Positions 7,916-17,065 are shown, numbered from the stretch's first letter. The stretch: 64,000 nt of DNA from Mangrovimicrobium sediminis (GCF_004745945.1 NZ_SRLE01000012.1:124001-188000), one strand, 5' to 3'. The notes: generated from the letters alone by a model not told the origin. Numbers and translations: made by a program.

Positions 7916-9433
7916 TCAGTGCTCGGCTGCGGCGTCTGCTTCCTCCTCGGCTGCCCCGGACTCGGCGCTGGCGTCGATCCTGGCGAGTTTTTTCGCCGTC
8001 GCCTTGCGCGTTTCCTCGGAGTGGCTCCAGTTGTACACGCGCTGCAGGAACGGGCGTGCCAGTTGGGGCTTGTCGATCTGCAGCAGGAAGTCGCCTACGG
8101 CCTGGTTGATGCCTGAGTTTGATGGCGCGCGCTGGTAGGCGGCCATGAGCGTTTTGGCTGCGGCGACGTTCTCGCCTCTACGCTGTTGTGCCTGCCAGAC
8201 ATAGCGATAGGCGCCGAGATCATCCGGGTCCGCTGCGATGGCGGCCTGGCCATATTGCAAACAGCGCTCCAGGGCAGCACTGCCGTCCTCGCCGTTTTTC
8301 AACGCCCTTTCGTAATTGTCCCACTCCCAGTGACTCAGGTGCTCCAGTACCTTGATGTGATCGGGGGCGAGTTCGAGTGCTTTTTCGGCGCTTGCGCGTG
8401 CCTCCTCGATCTCGTCCCGATGATTCAGTTCGACTGCCTGAAGTGCGAACAACTGCGCGGCGCCCCCGGCTTCGTCATCCCGCTTGCCGGTATAATCCAG
8501 CACCTCGTCACCACGACCCAGTTCCGCCGCCAGCGAGGCGCGCAGGAACAGTGACTGGTTATCCCCAAGTTCCAGTTTACGAATCTCGCCCGCGTATTCC
8601 GGTACAGCCAGCCCTAACACGCCAACGCGCTTCAGGCGGTACTTCTTCAGCTGCGCGTCCATGTCCTGTGCGGATGCGCCGAAGGCTTTCTCGAAGGCCT
8701 CGACTGTGTGGTCGCCGCCATCGTAGCGAATCAGATAGTCATGAAGTTTCTGTCGCAGTGCGGGTTCCTCGGTAAAACCCGTTATTTGCAGGTAATGGGT
8801 CATGAGCCAGGCGTTGGCGTAGAACCGGGATACGAAGAAAATGGAATCCCACTCGGCATCACTGGGCGCGATCAGATCCTCCACCTTGACCGGTTTGTCG
8901 CGTTGCAGGGTCGGCAAGCGGTTGCTGGGTGCTTCGCCGATGATGGCGCGGCCATCGTCGATCTGCGCGGTGGACAGGAATTCGGCGAAACCTTCCTGAT
9001 ACCAGCGCGGGTAATTGAAATCGCTGTGCTCGTTGAGGAGGTAGTGGATGTACTCGTGGTAGAGCGTCTCGGTCAGTTCCAGGTCGCTGCTCTGGGGTGC
9101 CACTACCATGCGGGGCCCGGCGCTGCTTTCGAAAAAGAAACCGAGAGTTTGCTCCGGGGCGACGGCATTGTACTCGCCAAGGCTGTCGAAAATTACAATC
9201 TGCATGCGTGAGTTTTCCGGCTGCCGGGGCAGGCCGGTGATGGTCATCACCACTTCCCGAAATGCCTCGAACTCGCGCAGCATGTTGAGCGTCCGGCGCT
9301 CGCTGTCATCCGAGTAAACGATGAAATTATCGGAGGTATAGCGGTACCAGTCGCCCGCGGAAACAGATGGGTGGAAACCGCCCAGTGCCAGTAGAAGCCC
9401 GATGGCCCGGATGGTCGTATAGCGCCCCGACAT
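7916..9433 (-). CDS. Exported HEXXH metallopeptidase with TPR-like C-terminus, copy B
   Basis: 505 residues. The frame is open further upstream, but ATG 9433 is preferred. It has AGGGACG about 9 nt upstream, gives a signal peptide ending in SVSAGD, and avoids overlap with the next gene. Motifs match copy A: NFIVYSD, YHEYIH (His126, Glu127, His130) and YQEGFAE (Glu147), then TPR-like helices (RASAEKALELAPDHIKVLEHL, AYQRAPSNSGINQAVG). The C-terminus is acidic and alanine-rich. The shared IDKPQLARPFLQRVYNWSHS / PPLARPFLERVHAWSHS endings show duplication of the whole gene. It is the first gene of the pair. Confidence 0.82.
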   Translation of the reverse strand: MSGRYTTIRAIGLLLALGGFHPSVSAGDWYRYTSDNFIVYSDDSERRTLNMLREFEAFREVVMTITGLPRQPENSRMQIVIFDSLGEYNAVAPEQTLGFFFESSAGPRMVVAPQSSDLELTETLYHEYIHYLLNEHSDFNYPRWYQEGFAEFLSTAQIDDGRAIIGEAPSNRLPTLQRDKPVKVEDLIAPSDAEWDSIFFVSRFYANAWLMTHYLQITGFTEEPALRQKLHDYLIRYDGGDHTVEAFEKAFGASAQDMDAQLKKYRLKRVGVLGLAVPEYAGEIRKLELGDNQSLFLRASLAAELGRGDEVLDYTGKRDDEAGGAAQLFALQAVELNHRDEIEEARASAEKALELAPDHIKVLEHLSHWEWDNYERALKNGEDGSAALERCLQYGQAAIAADPDDLGAYRYVWQAQQRRGENVAAAKTLMAAYQRAPSNSGINQAVGDFLLQIDKPQLARPFLQRVYNWSHSEETRKATAKKLARIDASAESGAAEEEADAAAEH

Positions 9434-9554
9434 GATCAAACGTCCCTGTGGTTTAAGTTCTGCCAAACCCGGAACCTTAACCCATATGTCATCCTGCCAG
9501 CCACCCTTTGCGCGTGGCCCGGCGAGGTTCGCTGCCTGCGCCGCTGGCGTCGCC

Positions 9555-11615
9555 TCAGGAGCCGGCGCTGGACTTCGTGGTGGCTGCTTCCTCACCGGCC
9601 AGCGCCGCGCGCGCACGGTCGCGGATGAAGGCGTGAATCTGGCGCACCTGCTCGCGGCTCAGCTCGTCGAAGGAGGGCATGCCGCGGGGGGTGAAGGTGC
9701 CCTGCTGCAGCGCGCTGTACAGGGCCTCGAGGTCCATGGCTAGGGCGGATTCGCGCAGGTCCGGGGCCGGCGCGCCGTAGGAGATGGCCCCGGCGCCGTG
9801 GCAGTTGCGGCAGCTGCCGAACAGCAGTTGGCCGGCGGCGACATCCGCGGGGTCGATGACCAGTTCGGGATCGTCGATGATATTGCGCTCCCAGCTCGGC
9901 GGCGCGGTCGGCGGCAGCTGCGCATCGCCACCCAAGCGGAACACCAGCAGCCGGCGCGGCTGGGCGCCGTAGCGCCAGCCCGGGTTCTTGGTTGGCATGT
10001 GGTCCAGGTTGGGCACGCCGTAGCCGGCGAGTATGGCGATGTACTGCACGCCGTCCACGCTGTAGCTGCTGGCGGCGGAGATCATGCCGAGGCCGGCGTT
10101 GAAGCGCCACAGTCGCTCGCCGTCGGCGGCGTCGTAGGCGCTGAACCAGCCGTCCGCCGTGCCCTGGAAGACCAGGCCGCCGGCGGTGGCCAGCAGGCCG
10201 CCGTTCCACAGCCAGTCGTGGTCCACGCGCCAGGCTTCTTCGCCGGCCACCGGGTCCCAGGCGACCAGCGAGCCCTTGCCGTCGCGCTCGTCTTCCAGCA
10301 CCGCCTCGCGCTCCACGCCGGTGAAGTTCGCCGGCGATTTGATGAAGCGCATGCCCAGCTGCATGTAGGGGATGTAGGCGAGCTCCGTCTGTGGGCTCCA
10401 GGCCATGGGCATCCAGTTGTGCGCGCCGATCACGCTGGGCCACAGCACCGCCTCGCCGCTCTGGTAGCGGATGCCGGGCTTCTCCACCGGGCGGCCGGTC
10501 TCCAGGTCGATGCGCTCGGCCCAGGTGACCTTGCCGACCTTTTCTGCGGCGATGGGCTTGCCGGTGACGCGGTCCAGCACATAGTAGAATCCGTTGGTCG
10601 GCAGCTGCATGAGCACCTTGCGCTCGCGCCCGTCGATCTCCAGGTTGGCTGCCACCATGTTGGCGGTAGACTTGTAGTCCCAGGCTTCTCGCGGGTTCTG
10701 CTGGTAGTGCCAGCGGTATTCGCCGCTGTCCGCATCCAGCGCGACGATGGAGGTCAGGTACAGGTTGTCGCCGCCGCCGGGGCTGCGTTTTTCCGGGTCG
10801 TAGGGGCCGCTGTTGCCGGTGCCGATGTACACCTGGTCGAGCTCCGGGTCGTAGGTGAGGCTGTCCCAGGGCGCGCCGCCGGTGCCGGTCTTCCAGTACT
10901 CGCCGGTCCAGGTGGTGGCGGCGCGCTCCATGGCCGGGTCGCCGGCGTTCTGCTCGGGAGAGCCGGGCACCACGTAGAACTTCCACACTTCCTCGCCGGT
11001 GACCTGGTCATAGGCGGCGACGTGGCCGCGCACGCCGATATCGCCGCCGCCGTGGCCGATCATCACCTTGCCGTCGAAGGTGCGCGGGGCGCCGGTGATG
11101 GTCTCCGGCGACGCCGGGTCCAGGGTCTGGGTGCTCCACAGCAGCTCGCCGCTTTTCGCATCGAGGGCCAGCAGGCGGCCGTCGGTGGTAGCGGAGAAGA
11201 TGCGGCCGTTGTCGTAGGCGCAGCCGCGGTTGATGGGGAAGATGAACTTCATCTTGCGCGGGTTGTGCTTCCACACTTCGGCGGCGTGCTTCCACAGCAG
11301 CTTGCCGCTGCGTGCGTCCACCGCGTAGACGTCGGCGGTGGAGCCGGTGAAGTAGAGTACGCCGTCGACGGCGATGGGCCTGGCCTCCAGCGTGTTTTCA
11401 CCGGGCAGGTCCAGGGTCCAGGCCAGGCCCAGGTCGTCCAGGGTGTCGCGGTTGATCTGCTCCAGCGGGCTGTAGCCGCTTTCGTCCGCGCCGTTGTTGT
11501 AGCCGGGCCAGTCGACATCCGCGGAAGCGGCACCCGTGGTCACCGGGGGTGCGCTGCAGGCGCCGAGCACGGCGGCGGCTGCGGCGATCAGGAGCGGGCG
11601 GCAAATCTTCGACAT
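9555..11615 (-). CDS. PQQ-dependent alcohol dehydrogenase with C-terminal cytochrome c (lipoprotein)
   Basis: A 686-residue quinohaemoprotein. The lipobox is LGAC (Cys20). Residues 35-560 form a PQQ propeller with W-motif repeats (ALDAKSGELLW, AYDQVTGEEVWKF, AYDAADGERLWRF), GTGN (Asn268) and catalytic-type WDY (Asp313). A C-terminal cytochrome domain has CRNCH (602-606). Two residues after Asp313 is Lys315, not the Asp of lanthanide-dependent enzymes, so calcium use is expected. The adjacent Cys pair typical of type I/II alcohol dehydrogenases (CCDxVNRG) is replaced: the equivalent segment reads FIFPINRGC (124-132). It would oxidise an alcohol in the periplasm and pass electrons to the respiratory chain. 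It is the last gene of the 19277-9555 gene set. The start has GGAGACTCCC upstream. Confidence 0.88.
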   Translation of the reverse strand: MSKICRPLLIAAAAAVLGACSAPPVTTGAASADVDWPGYNNGADESGYSPLEQINRDTLDDLGLAWTLDLPGENTLEARPIAVDGVLYFTGSTADVYAVDARSGKLLWKHAAEVWKHNPRKMKFIFPINRGCAYDNGRIFSATTDGRLLALDAKSGELLWSTQTLDPASPETITGAPRTFDGKVMIGHGGGDIGVRGHVAAYDQVTGEEVWKFYVVPGSPEQNAGDPAMERAATTWTGEYWKTGTGGAPWDSLTYDPELDQVYIGTGNSGPYDPEKRSPGGGDNLYLTSIVALDADSGEYRWHYQQNPREAWDYKSTANMVAANLEIDGRERKVLMQLPTNGFYYVLDRVTGKPIAAEKVGKVTWAERIDLETGRPVEKPGIRYQSGEAVLWPSVIGAHNWMPMAWSPQTELAYIPYMQLGMRFIKSPANFTGVEREAVLEDERDGKGSLVAWDPVAGEEAWRVDHDWLWNGGLLATAGGLVFQGTADGWFSAYDAADGERLWRFNAGLGMISAASSYSVDGVQYIAILAGYGVPNLDHMPTKNPGWRYGAQPRRLLVFRLGGDAQLPPTAPPSWERNIIDDPELVIDPADVAAGQLLFGSCRNCHGAGAISYGAPAPDLRESALAMDLEALYSALQQGTFTPRGMPSFDELSREQVRQIHAFIRDRARAALAGEEAATTKSSAGS

Positions 11616-11655
11616 GGGAGTCTCCGGTGCAGTGTGGCTGGTGTGACGAGTCTGT

Positions 11656-12903
11656 TCAGCGCGCGGTCACCCGGACCGGCAGGCTGGTGTAGGCGCAGTG
11701 GAAATAGCTGGGGCGCAGCACGGCGCGGTCCAGGTCGAACTCGTAGCTCTCCACCCGCGCCAGGAACTCCTCGACCAGCACGCGGATCTGCAGCCGCGCG
11801 ATGTGCAGGCCGAGGCAGTGGTGCTGGCCCATGCCGAAGGCGAGTTGCTTGCGGATCGGTCGGTTCCAGATAAATTCTTCCGAGTTTTCATATTCGCGCT
11901 CGTCGCGGTTGGCGGAGTTGATCAATCCCGCAACGCGCTGGCCGGCGCGCATCGTTACCCCGGCGATTTCCACGTCCTCGTGTACCGTGCGCAGGAACCA
12001 CTGGGCCGGCGCGCAATAACGCAGCATTTCCTCGGCGGCCACCGGTACGTTGGTGGCCAGGTCGGCGCGTACCTCGGCGAGCTGTTGCGGACGCCGCGAG
12101 AGTTCCAGCAGGCCCTGTGCCGCAACCTTGCCGGGGGTTTCCGTGTTGGCCACGAAAGCGCAGGTCAGCTGGTCGCAGATTTCCTCGTCGCGCAGGGCGC
12201 GGCCGTCGGGGTTGGTGCGGTAGTTGATCAGCCCGTCGAACAGCGGCGCACTGCCGTCCGCGCCCGCCGCCCGGCGCCGCGCCACCGAGGGCAGCATGAA
12301 GCGCTGCATGCGCAAGAACAGCTGGGCGTTGTCGATACCGCCGCGCTCCGGGTCGTAGGCGGTGGTGGCATTGACGGTCTCGAGGATCTCCGGCGCGAGG
12401 GCCGGGTCGATGTCGAACAGCCGGCAGGTCAGCAGTGCGCTGAGCATGCCGCCGTAGTCCAGGAACAGGTCGAACTCGCCGCGCGCCAGGCACGGCGCCA
12501 GCAATTCGCGGGTGGTGCGCCGCGCGAAGTCCTCCAGTTGCGCAACTGCACGCGGCGTGAACGGCTGCGCGTGGGCGCGGCGCACTTCGTCGTAGTGCGG
12601 GCTGTGCAGCAGGGTCATCGGCGCCATCGGGTCCAGCGAGGCCTGCGGCGGTTTGCCGGCGTGGTGCTGGCGCAATACCTCGGGCATGGGGATGGAGGAC
12701 TCGGAGGAGACCAGCTTGCTGTTGTTCCGCGGCTGCAGCATGTCCTCGATATCGGCGTAGCGCGACAGCCAGTAGGTGTCGTACTGCGGCGTGTAGTACA
12801 CCGGTTGCTGCGCGCGCAGCTTCTGGTAGTAGGGGTAGGGGTTGCCCATCACCGTGACGTCGAAGGGGTCGTAGCCGATATCGTCTGTGGTGCTCGCGGG
12901 CAT
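11656..12903 (-). CDS. Cytochrome P450 (first of two)
   Basis: About 415 residues. ATG 12903 has AAGGA 6 nt upstream; an in-frame ATG at 12945 lacks this. The haem loop is FGMGQHHCLG with axial Cys363. ExxR appears as EEMLR. The I-helix reads AFVANTET instead of AGxDT, with Asn in place of the usual acid and Thr retained. It is a soluble bacterial class I type that would need separate ferredoxin and reductase partners, neither of which is in the window. It lies between the P-loop protein and the PQQ alcohol dehydrogenase, so a hydroxylation followed by alcohol oxidation is plausible. The substrate is unknown. Confidence 0.92.
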   Translation of the reverse strand: MPASTTDDIGYDPFDVTVMGNPYPYYQKLRAQQPVYYTPQYDTYWLSRYADIEDMLQPRNNSKLVSSESSIPMPEVLRQHHAGKPPQASLDPMAPMTLLHSPHYDEVRRAHAQPFTPRAVAQLEDFARRTTRELLAPCLARGEFDLFLDYGGMLSALLTCRLFDIDPALAPEILETVNATTAYDPERGGIDNAQLFLRMQRFMLPSVARRRAAGADGSAPLFDGLINYRTNPDGRALRDEEICDQLTCAFVANTETPGKVAAQGLLELSRRPQQLAEVRADLATNVPVAAEEMLRYCAPAQWFLRTVHEDVEIAGVTMRAGQRVAGLINSANRDEREYENSEEFIWNRPIRKQLAFGMGQHHCLGLHIARLQIRVLVEEFLARVESYEFDLDRAVLRPSYFHCAYTSLPVRVTAR

Positions 12904-13009
12904 GTCTTGTCCTTGATGGCGTGTTCCGGGGCGTTGGGCCCGCATGCTATCACCGTGTTAGCAGCGCACCGAAAACGCCCGTTGCAACGGGCCGCTGCGG
13001 GTAAAGGGA

Positions 13010-13690
13010 CTAGCGTGGATAGCGTTCGCGCAGTGCGGCGAAGGCCTCGCCAGGGCCCTGTGACAGGCGCGCCTCGATCTGCTCGCACACCGCTTCCGGG
13101 TCGTGTTGCGAGGTGTCGATCTCCAGATCGTTGATGTCGTTGGCGTAGCTCGCCTCGTAGAACCAGGGACGCAGCCGGCCCAGGCGTTCGATGATGCGCT
13201 TGACCGGGTCGTCGTCGGCGAACTCCGCGGTGGGCATTTTCTTGTCCATCTTGCGCGAGGCGATGCGCTCCATCAGCACCTCGTAGGGCGGCTTGAGCGA
13301 GACCAGCGTCACCGGCAGGTCGCGCAGGCGCCAGATGCAGTCCTGCAGGATCGGCGGGTCGAGCAGCATGAGGTGGTCGATGATGATATTGCACTCGGCG
13401 CGCGAGGCCGCCGCCACCCACTCGTGGAAGGCGGCAAAGGCGCGCGTGCCCCACTCGCCGAACTGCCAGCGCAGGGCGCCGTCGGGGTCGCCCTCGTCAA
13501 CCGGTACCGCCTGGAAGCCCTGCGCACACAGCGGGCCGTGGTGGCCGTACTTGGCGGGAAAGCTGCCGGCGAGGAAGTGGTCTATGCCAAACAGCAGCCA
13601 GAAATCCTGCGAGCGCTTGGCGAACAGTTCGCAGGCGGTGGATTTGCCGGAGCCCGAGGTGCCGGTGACGATGATGATCTGCCCGGCCAT
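13010..13690 (-). CDS. P-loop protein similar to chloramphenicol phosphotransferase
   Basis: 226 residues with a Walker A motif GTSGSGKST (residues 10-18) followed by a GIDHF segment, as in the chloramphenicol 3-O-phosphotransferase-like family and related small-molecule kinases. Basic residues near SRKMDKK could form a lid. The protein is cytoplasmic. Its start is 2 nt from the stop of the DUF7064-like gene, so it is translated from the same mRNA. Drug resistance is not implied. In this setting it may phosphorylate an alcohol intermediate or a carrier, which is inference only. Confidence 0.75.
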   Translation of the reverse strand: MAGQIIIVTGTSGSGKSTACELFAKRSQDFWLLFGIDHFLAGSFPAKYGHHGPLCAQGFQAVPVDEGDPDGALRWQFGEWGTRAFAAFHEWVAAASRAECNIIIDHLMLLDPPILQDCIWRLRDLPVTLVSLKPPYEVLMERIASRKMDKKMPTAEFADDDPVKRIIERLGRLRPWFYEASYANDINDLEIDTSQHDPEAVCEQIEARLSQGPGEAFAALRERYPR

Positions 13691-13692
13691 GT

Positions 13693-14634
13693 TCAGTCCC
13701 CGCTGCCCAGTACGATGTCGCCGCGGGCGATGCGCCGGAAGCGCAGGGCCGGCGCGAACTCCTGGTTGTCACCCCAGTGGGTGACGCCGTCCCAGTCCCA
13801 GCGCAGCAGCGACCAGACTACCGTGTGATCGGTGTAGCCGGTAAACACGAAGCCCTCGTCGATCTCACCCGTGGCTTCCACGGTTCGGCCGAGCTTGTCG
13901 GTGGCGGTGAACGTCACGCGCTTCGGTCCCAGGCGGTGATAGTCCTCGACGCTGCGCGTGCCGGAGACCATGCTGGACAGCTCGCCATCCTTCCAGATGA
14001 AACCGCCGATCACTTTCTGTTCGCGCCCCTTGCCCATAGCGATGGCGTGGAAAGCGCTGTTGTCGGCAATGCCCCAGAAATAACCGCCGCTGGAAAGCGA
14101 GGCGTAGTCGCGCTGGCCGAAGGAGGTGTCACGCATCGACAGGCAGTCGATGGCGAAGGTCTCGTCGCCGCTGCGCAGGGTGCCGGTCATGCGCCCGGGC
14201 TGCTCGATGTGGAACTTGGCGGTGGCGGTCTGGCCGGCGTCGCCGGTTTTCAGTTCGTGCAGCGGGCCGATGGCGTTCCACTCCAGCTCGAACTGCAGAT
14301 CGTCGTGGTCGTAGCTGAGGCTGTAGCGGGTGAGCGGTTCCAGCACTTTCACCGCCAGCGAGTTGTTGGCGCGCATGTCGAACTTCTGCATCCCCGGGGG
14401 CAGCGCCTGCAGGTGCGCCCAGTTGTAGTGACGGCAGTTGTGCGTCTCCAGGCCGCTGGCGTCCCAGAGGATGGGGCCGCCGTTCAACATGTTCATGTTG
14501 GGGCGGAAGTAGTACTGGATCATGCCGTGGATGTGGCGCTCGGGGATGGACACCGAGAACCACACGCTCTCGTTCCAGTACGGGTTGTCGGTGGGGTTGT
14601 CGCAGAAACGGTCGGCGACGGGCAGCGTTTGCAT
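13693..14634 (-). CDS. DUF7064/7065-like protein of the catabolic operon
   Basis: 313 residues, no signal peptide, rich in Trp, Tyr and His. It looks all-beta, with a repeated pattern of long strands (WFSVSIPERHIHGMIQYYF, ARFHIEQ-type strands, GRTVEATGEID). This resembles the DUF7064/DUF7065 and CrtC/AttH-like double-barrel proteins often seen beside P450s and dehydrogenases in terpenoid or steroid catabolic regions. The family assignment is from memory of the pattern, not a search. No catalytic residues can be named. A role in binding or hydrating a hydrophobic intermediate is a guess from neighbours. Confidence 0.6.
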   Translation of the reverse strand: MQTLPVADRFCDNPTDNPYWNESVWFSVSIPERHIHGMIQYYFRPNMNMLNGGPILWDASGLETHNCRHYNWAHLQALPPGMQKFDMRANNSLAVKVLEPLTRYSLSYDHDDLQFELEWNAIGPLHELKTGDAGQTATAKFHIEQPGRMTGTLRSGDETFAIDCLSMRDTSFGQRDYASLSSGGYFWGIADNSAFHAIAMGKGREQKVIGGFIWKDGELSSMVSGTRSVEDYHRLGPKRVTFTATDKLGRTVEATGEIDEGFVFTGYTDHTVVWSLLRWDWDGVTHWGDNQEFAPALRFRRIARGDIVLGSGD

Positions 14635-14664
14635 GGCGATGTCCTCGTGGTTCCAGCGCGTCGA

Positions 14665-15099
14665 TTACTCGACGACATCCAGCCGCAAGCGGGTCAGGCT
14701 CAGGGTGGCGATGCGCCACTGGCCGCCCTCGCGGCGATAGGTTTCGTGATAGTGGCCGCGGCCGACGATCGACTTCCAGCCCTCGCGCGGGTGGCGGTCC
14801 TCCCAGTCGATCACGTCCTGCATGGCCCAGATGCCGGTGGCGTTGTCGGCGTCGAGAATCTCGATCTCGGCGGTGAAGCCCTGGTGGCACGACACGGCGT
14901 TCTGCAGCGAATGGCGCAGGCTGTCTGCGAACGCCTCGCCACCCTCCAGCCAGGTCTCGCCGTCAGGGGATATCACGCGCATATCCCTGGTGAATACACT
15001 CGCGAGCTGCTTCCATTGCTTGGTGTCCATGTAGCGGAAGTAGCGTGCCTTCAGTGTGCGAATGGCCTCAATGGCGAGCAGTCGCTCGACGGCTTCCAT
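14665..15099 (-). CDS. SnoaL-like (NTF2-fold) protein
   Basis: 144 residues with the SnoaL/NTF2 cone pattern: an N-terminal helix AIRTLKARYFRYMDTKQW, then VFTRDMRVISP, GRGHYHETYRREGGQWRIATLSLTRLRLD. Members act as ketosteroid isomerase-like, dehydratase or hydroxylase enzymes on cyclic substrates, or only bind them. The conserved Tyr and Asp of the N-terminal helix are present. It lies 13 nt downstream of the PQQ dehydrogenase start region and 30 nt before the next gene, so it belongs to the same operon. The reaction is unknown. Confidence 0.8.
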   Translation of the reverse strand: MEAVERLLAIEAIRTLKARYFRYMDTKQWKQLASVFTRDMRVISPDGETWLEGGEAFADSLRHSLQNAVSCHQGFTAEIEILDADNATGIWAMQDVIDWEDRHPREGWKSIVGRGHYHETYRREGGQWRIATLSLTRLRLDVVE

Positions 15100-15112
15100 G
15101 TGTCACTACCCC

Positions 15113-17065
15113 TCAGTGCGCCGCGGCGCGCGGCAGTCTATAGGCGCGCACGCTGTCGCCCGTGGTCTTGCCGTAGACGCTGTGACCGCCGGCGGGCACC
15201 ACCAGGTATTGCTCGCCGTCGACCTCGTAGGTCACCGGCACCGAGTTGGCGGGGGCGGGCAGCGGTGCTTGCCACAGCACTTCCCCGCTCGCCGCGTCGA
15301 AGGCGCGCAGGGTGTTGTCCGTGGCGTAGCCGATGAACACCAGGCCACCGGCGGTGAGCAGGGGGCCGCCGGCGCCCGGCGCACCCAGGTTCCAATCCAG
15401 CGGAATCGGCGACAGTTCCTTGATGCTGCCCAGCGGCACTTCCCACAGGATCTTTTTCTGCACGATATCCAGTGCGGTGAGCGCTGCCCACGGCGGCTCG
15501 GAGCAGGGCGCACCGAAGATCGACAACAGCGGCTGGATCTCCGGCGCGTAGGGCGAGCCCTTGTTCTCGAACACCATCTTACCCGAGGCCTCGACTTTGA
15601 AACCGCCCTCCAGTTGCAGTTCGTCGCGCGGGATCAGGCGGATGATGTTCGGCACGCGGTTACTGGGCACAACCATCACGTGGCTGTGCGGGTCGTAGGC
15701 GCCGCCGCCCCAGTTGGGGCCGCCGCCGAAGGCCGGCGAGATGACCGTGCCCTGTAAGCTCGCGGGCATGTACGCGGGCCCCCACAGGTGTTCCTCCACC
15801 TTTTTCCGGCACAGGTGGCGGTCCAGCGGCGTGAAGCCCCAGACGTCATCGGGGGAAAAACCCTGCGGCGCCAGCGTCGGCATCCCCTGGGGGATGGGCT
15901 GGGTCGGCGAGAGCTGTTCGCCGGGCACCGCGCCGGTCTGCGGCACCGGCTGCTCGGCAATGGGTACCAGCGGTTCACCGCTGGCGCGGTCGAAGATGAA
16001 CACCAGGCCCTGCTTGGTGTTCTGCAGCAGGGCCGGCACCAACCGCCCGTTCACCGGGTAGTCGATGAGCATGGGGCGGGTGGGGATGTCGTAGTCGAAG
16101 ACGTTGTGGTGCACCAGCTGGTAGTGCCAGGCGACCTCGCCGGTTGCACCGCGCAGGGCGACCACCGAGGTGGTGTAGTGGTTGTCGCCGGGGCGGTTGC
16201 CGCCGTAGAAATCGTCGGAGGTGGACGTGGTCGGCAGGTAGACCAGGCCCAGCTTGTTGTCCACGGCCATCGAACTCCACACGTTGCCCTGGCCGAAGCC
16301 CTCCGTACCCTTGCCCCAGCTCGTCATGGCCGGGTCGTTGGGGTCGCGCGGCACGGGGTCGAACTGCCACAGCGGCGCACCGCTGCGCGCGTCGAAGGCG
16401 AGAACCCGGCCGCTGGGTGCGGCGACGCGCTGGCTGTCCACTACCGCCGAGGCGACCACCACCACGTTGCCTACCACTGCGGGGTCCGAGCCGGCGGCAA
16501 CTTCACCGGTCCACAGCAGCGGCCGGTCGGTGGGCATGGCGACCACGCCGTCCTCGCCAAAGTCCTCGCAGGCCCTGCCGGTGGCGGCGTCGATGGCCAG
16601 CAGGCGGTAGTCGTCGGTGCCCAGGAACAGGCGCGAGCGACACTGCGTGCCCGCGGGCGCATCCCGGTCGACCCAGTGGCCGACGCCGCGGCACTTCTTG
16701 GTCATTGATGCCGAACGGCCCGGGTCGAAGGTCCACAACTCTTCGCCGCTCGCCGGGTCCAGCGCGATCACCCGGCGCTCGATGGAGCAGACGATAAGTT
16801 TGCCGTCCACGAGTCGCGGGTGGTCTTCGAAAGCCACCAGGCCCTGGAAGCCCTCCGGTGCCAGATCGCCGGTGTGGTACTCCCAGGCTAGTTCCAGTTC
16901 GCCGACGTTGGCGCGGTTGATCTGCTGCAGCGACGAGTATTTGGTGCCGGCCTGGTAGTCGTCGGCCCGGTTGCTGTCGAGCGCGGCACCGGCCTGGGCC
17001 TGGTTTGCCAGCAGCGCGACGCAGGCCAGGAACTTTATTCCCCGCGATACGGCGTCGCGCTTCAC
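15113..17065 (-). CDS. Periplasmic PQQ-dependent dehydrogenase, glucose/quinate type
   Basis: 650 residues from GTG 17065. This GTG overlaps the TGA stop of the upstream MFS gene as GTGA, which fixes the start and indicates translational coupling. A signal peptide (KFLACVALLANQAQA, residues 11-25) exports it. The propeller carries YSSLQQINRANVGELELAWEYHTGD, ALDPASGEELWTFDP and HHNVFDYDIPTRPMLIDYP, the catalytic segment of the glucose/quinate/shikimate dehydrogenase branch. Unlike membrane glucose dehydrogenase it lacks the N-terminal membrane helices, and unlike the neighbour at 9555 it has no cytochrome domain. It would oxidise a polyol or cyclic alcohol in the periplasm using PQQ. PQQ biosynthesis genes are not in the window. 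Confidence 0.87.
   Translation of the reverse strand: MKRDAVSRGIKFLACVALLANQAQAGAALDSNRADDYQAGTKYSSLQQINRANVGELELAWEYHTGDLAPEGFQGLVAFEDHPRLVDGKLIVCSIERRVIALDPASGEELWTFDPGRSASMTKKCRGVGHWVDRDAPAGTQCRSRLFLGTDDYRLLAIDAATGRACEDFGEDGVVAMPTDRPLLWTGEVAAGSDPAVVGNVVVVASAVVDSQRVAAPSGRVLAFDARSGAPLWQFDPVPRDPNDPAMTSWGKGTEGFGQGNVWSSMAVDNKLGLVYLPTTSTSDDFYGGNRPGDNHYTTSVVALRGATGEVAWHYQLVHHNVFDYDIPTRPMLIDYPVNGRLVPALLQNTKQGLVFIFDRASGEPLVPIAEQPVPQTGAVPGEQLSPTQPIPQGMPTLAPQGFSPDDVWGFTPLDRHLCRKKVEEHLWGPAYMPASLQGTVISPAFGGGPNWGGGAYDPHSHVMVVPSNRVPNIIRLIPRDELQLEGGFKVEASGKMVFENKGSPYAPEIQPLLSIFGAPCSEPPWAALTALDIVQKKILWEVPLGSIKELSPIPLDWNLGAPGAGGPLLTAGGLVFIGYATDNTLRAFDAASGEVLWQAPLPAPANSVPVTYEVDGEQYLVVPAGGHSVYGKTTGDSVRAYRLPRAAAH

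Noticed and set aside
9434..9616. N-terminal extension of peptidase copy B
   Set aside because: The 61 extra residues precede the signal peptide, overlap the PQQ dehydrogenase gene and lack a ribosome binding site; ATG 9433 is better.
13010..13690. Antibiotic resistance gene
   Set aside because: Only fold-level similarity to chloramphenicol phosphotransferase is visible and the setting is catabolic; no resistance claim is supported.
15113..17065. Lanthanide-dependent dehydrogenase because of Asp two residues after the catalytic Asp (FDYD)
   Set aside because: The DYD pattern is also normal in the glucose/quinate branch to which this protein belongs, so it does not indicate lanthanide use.
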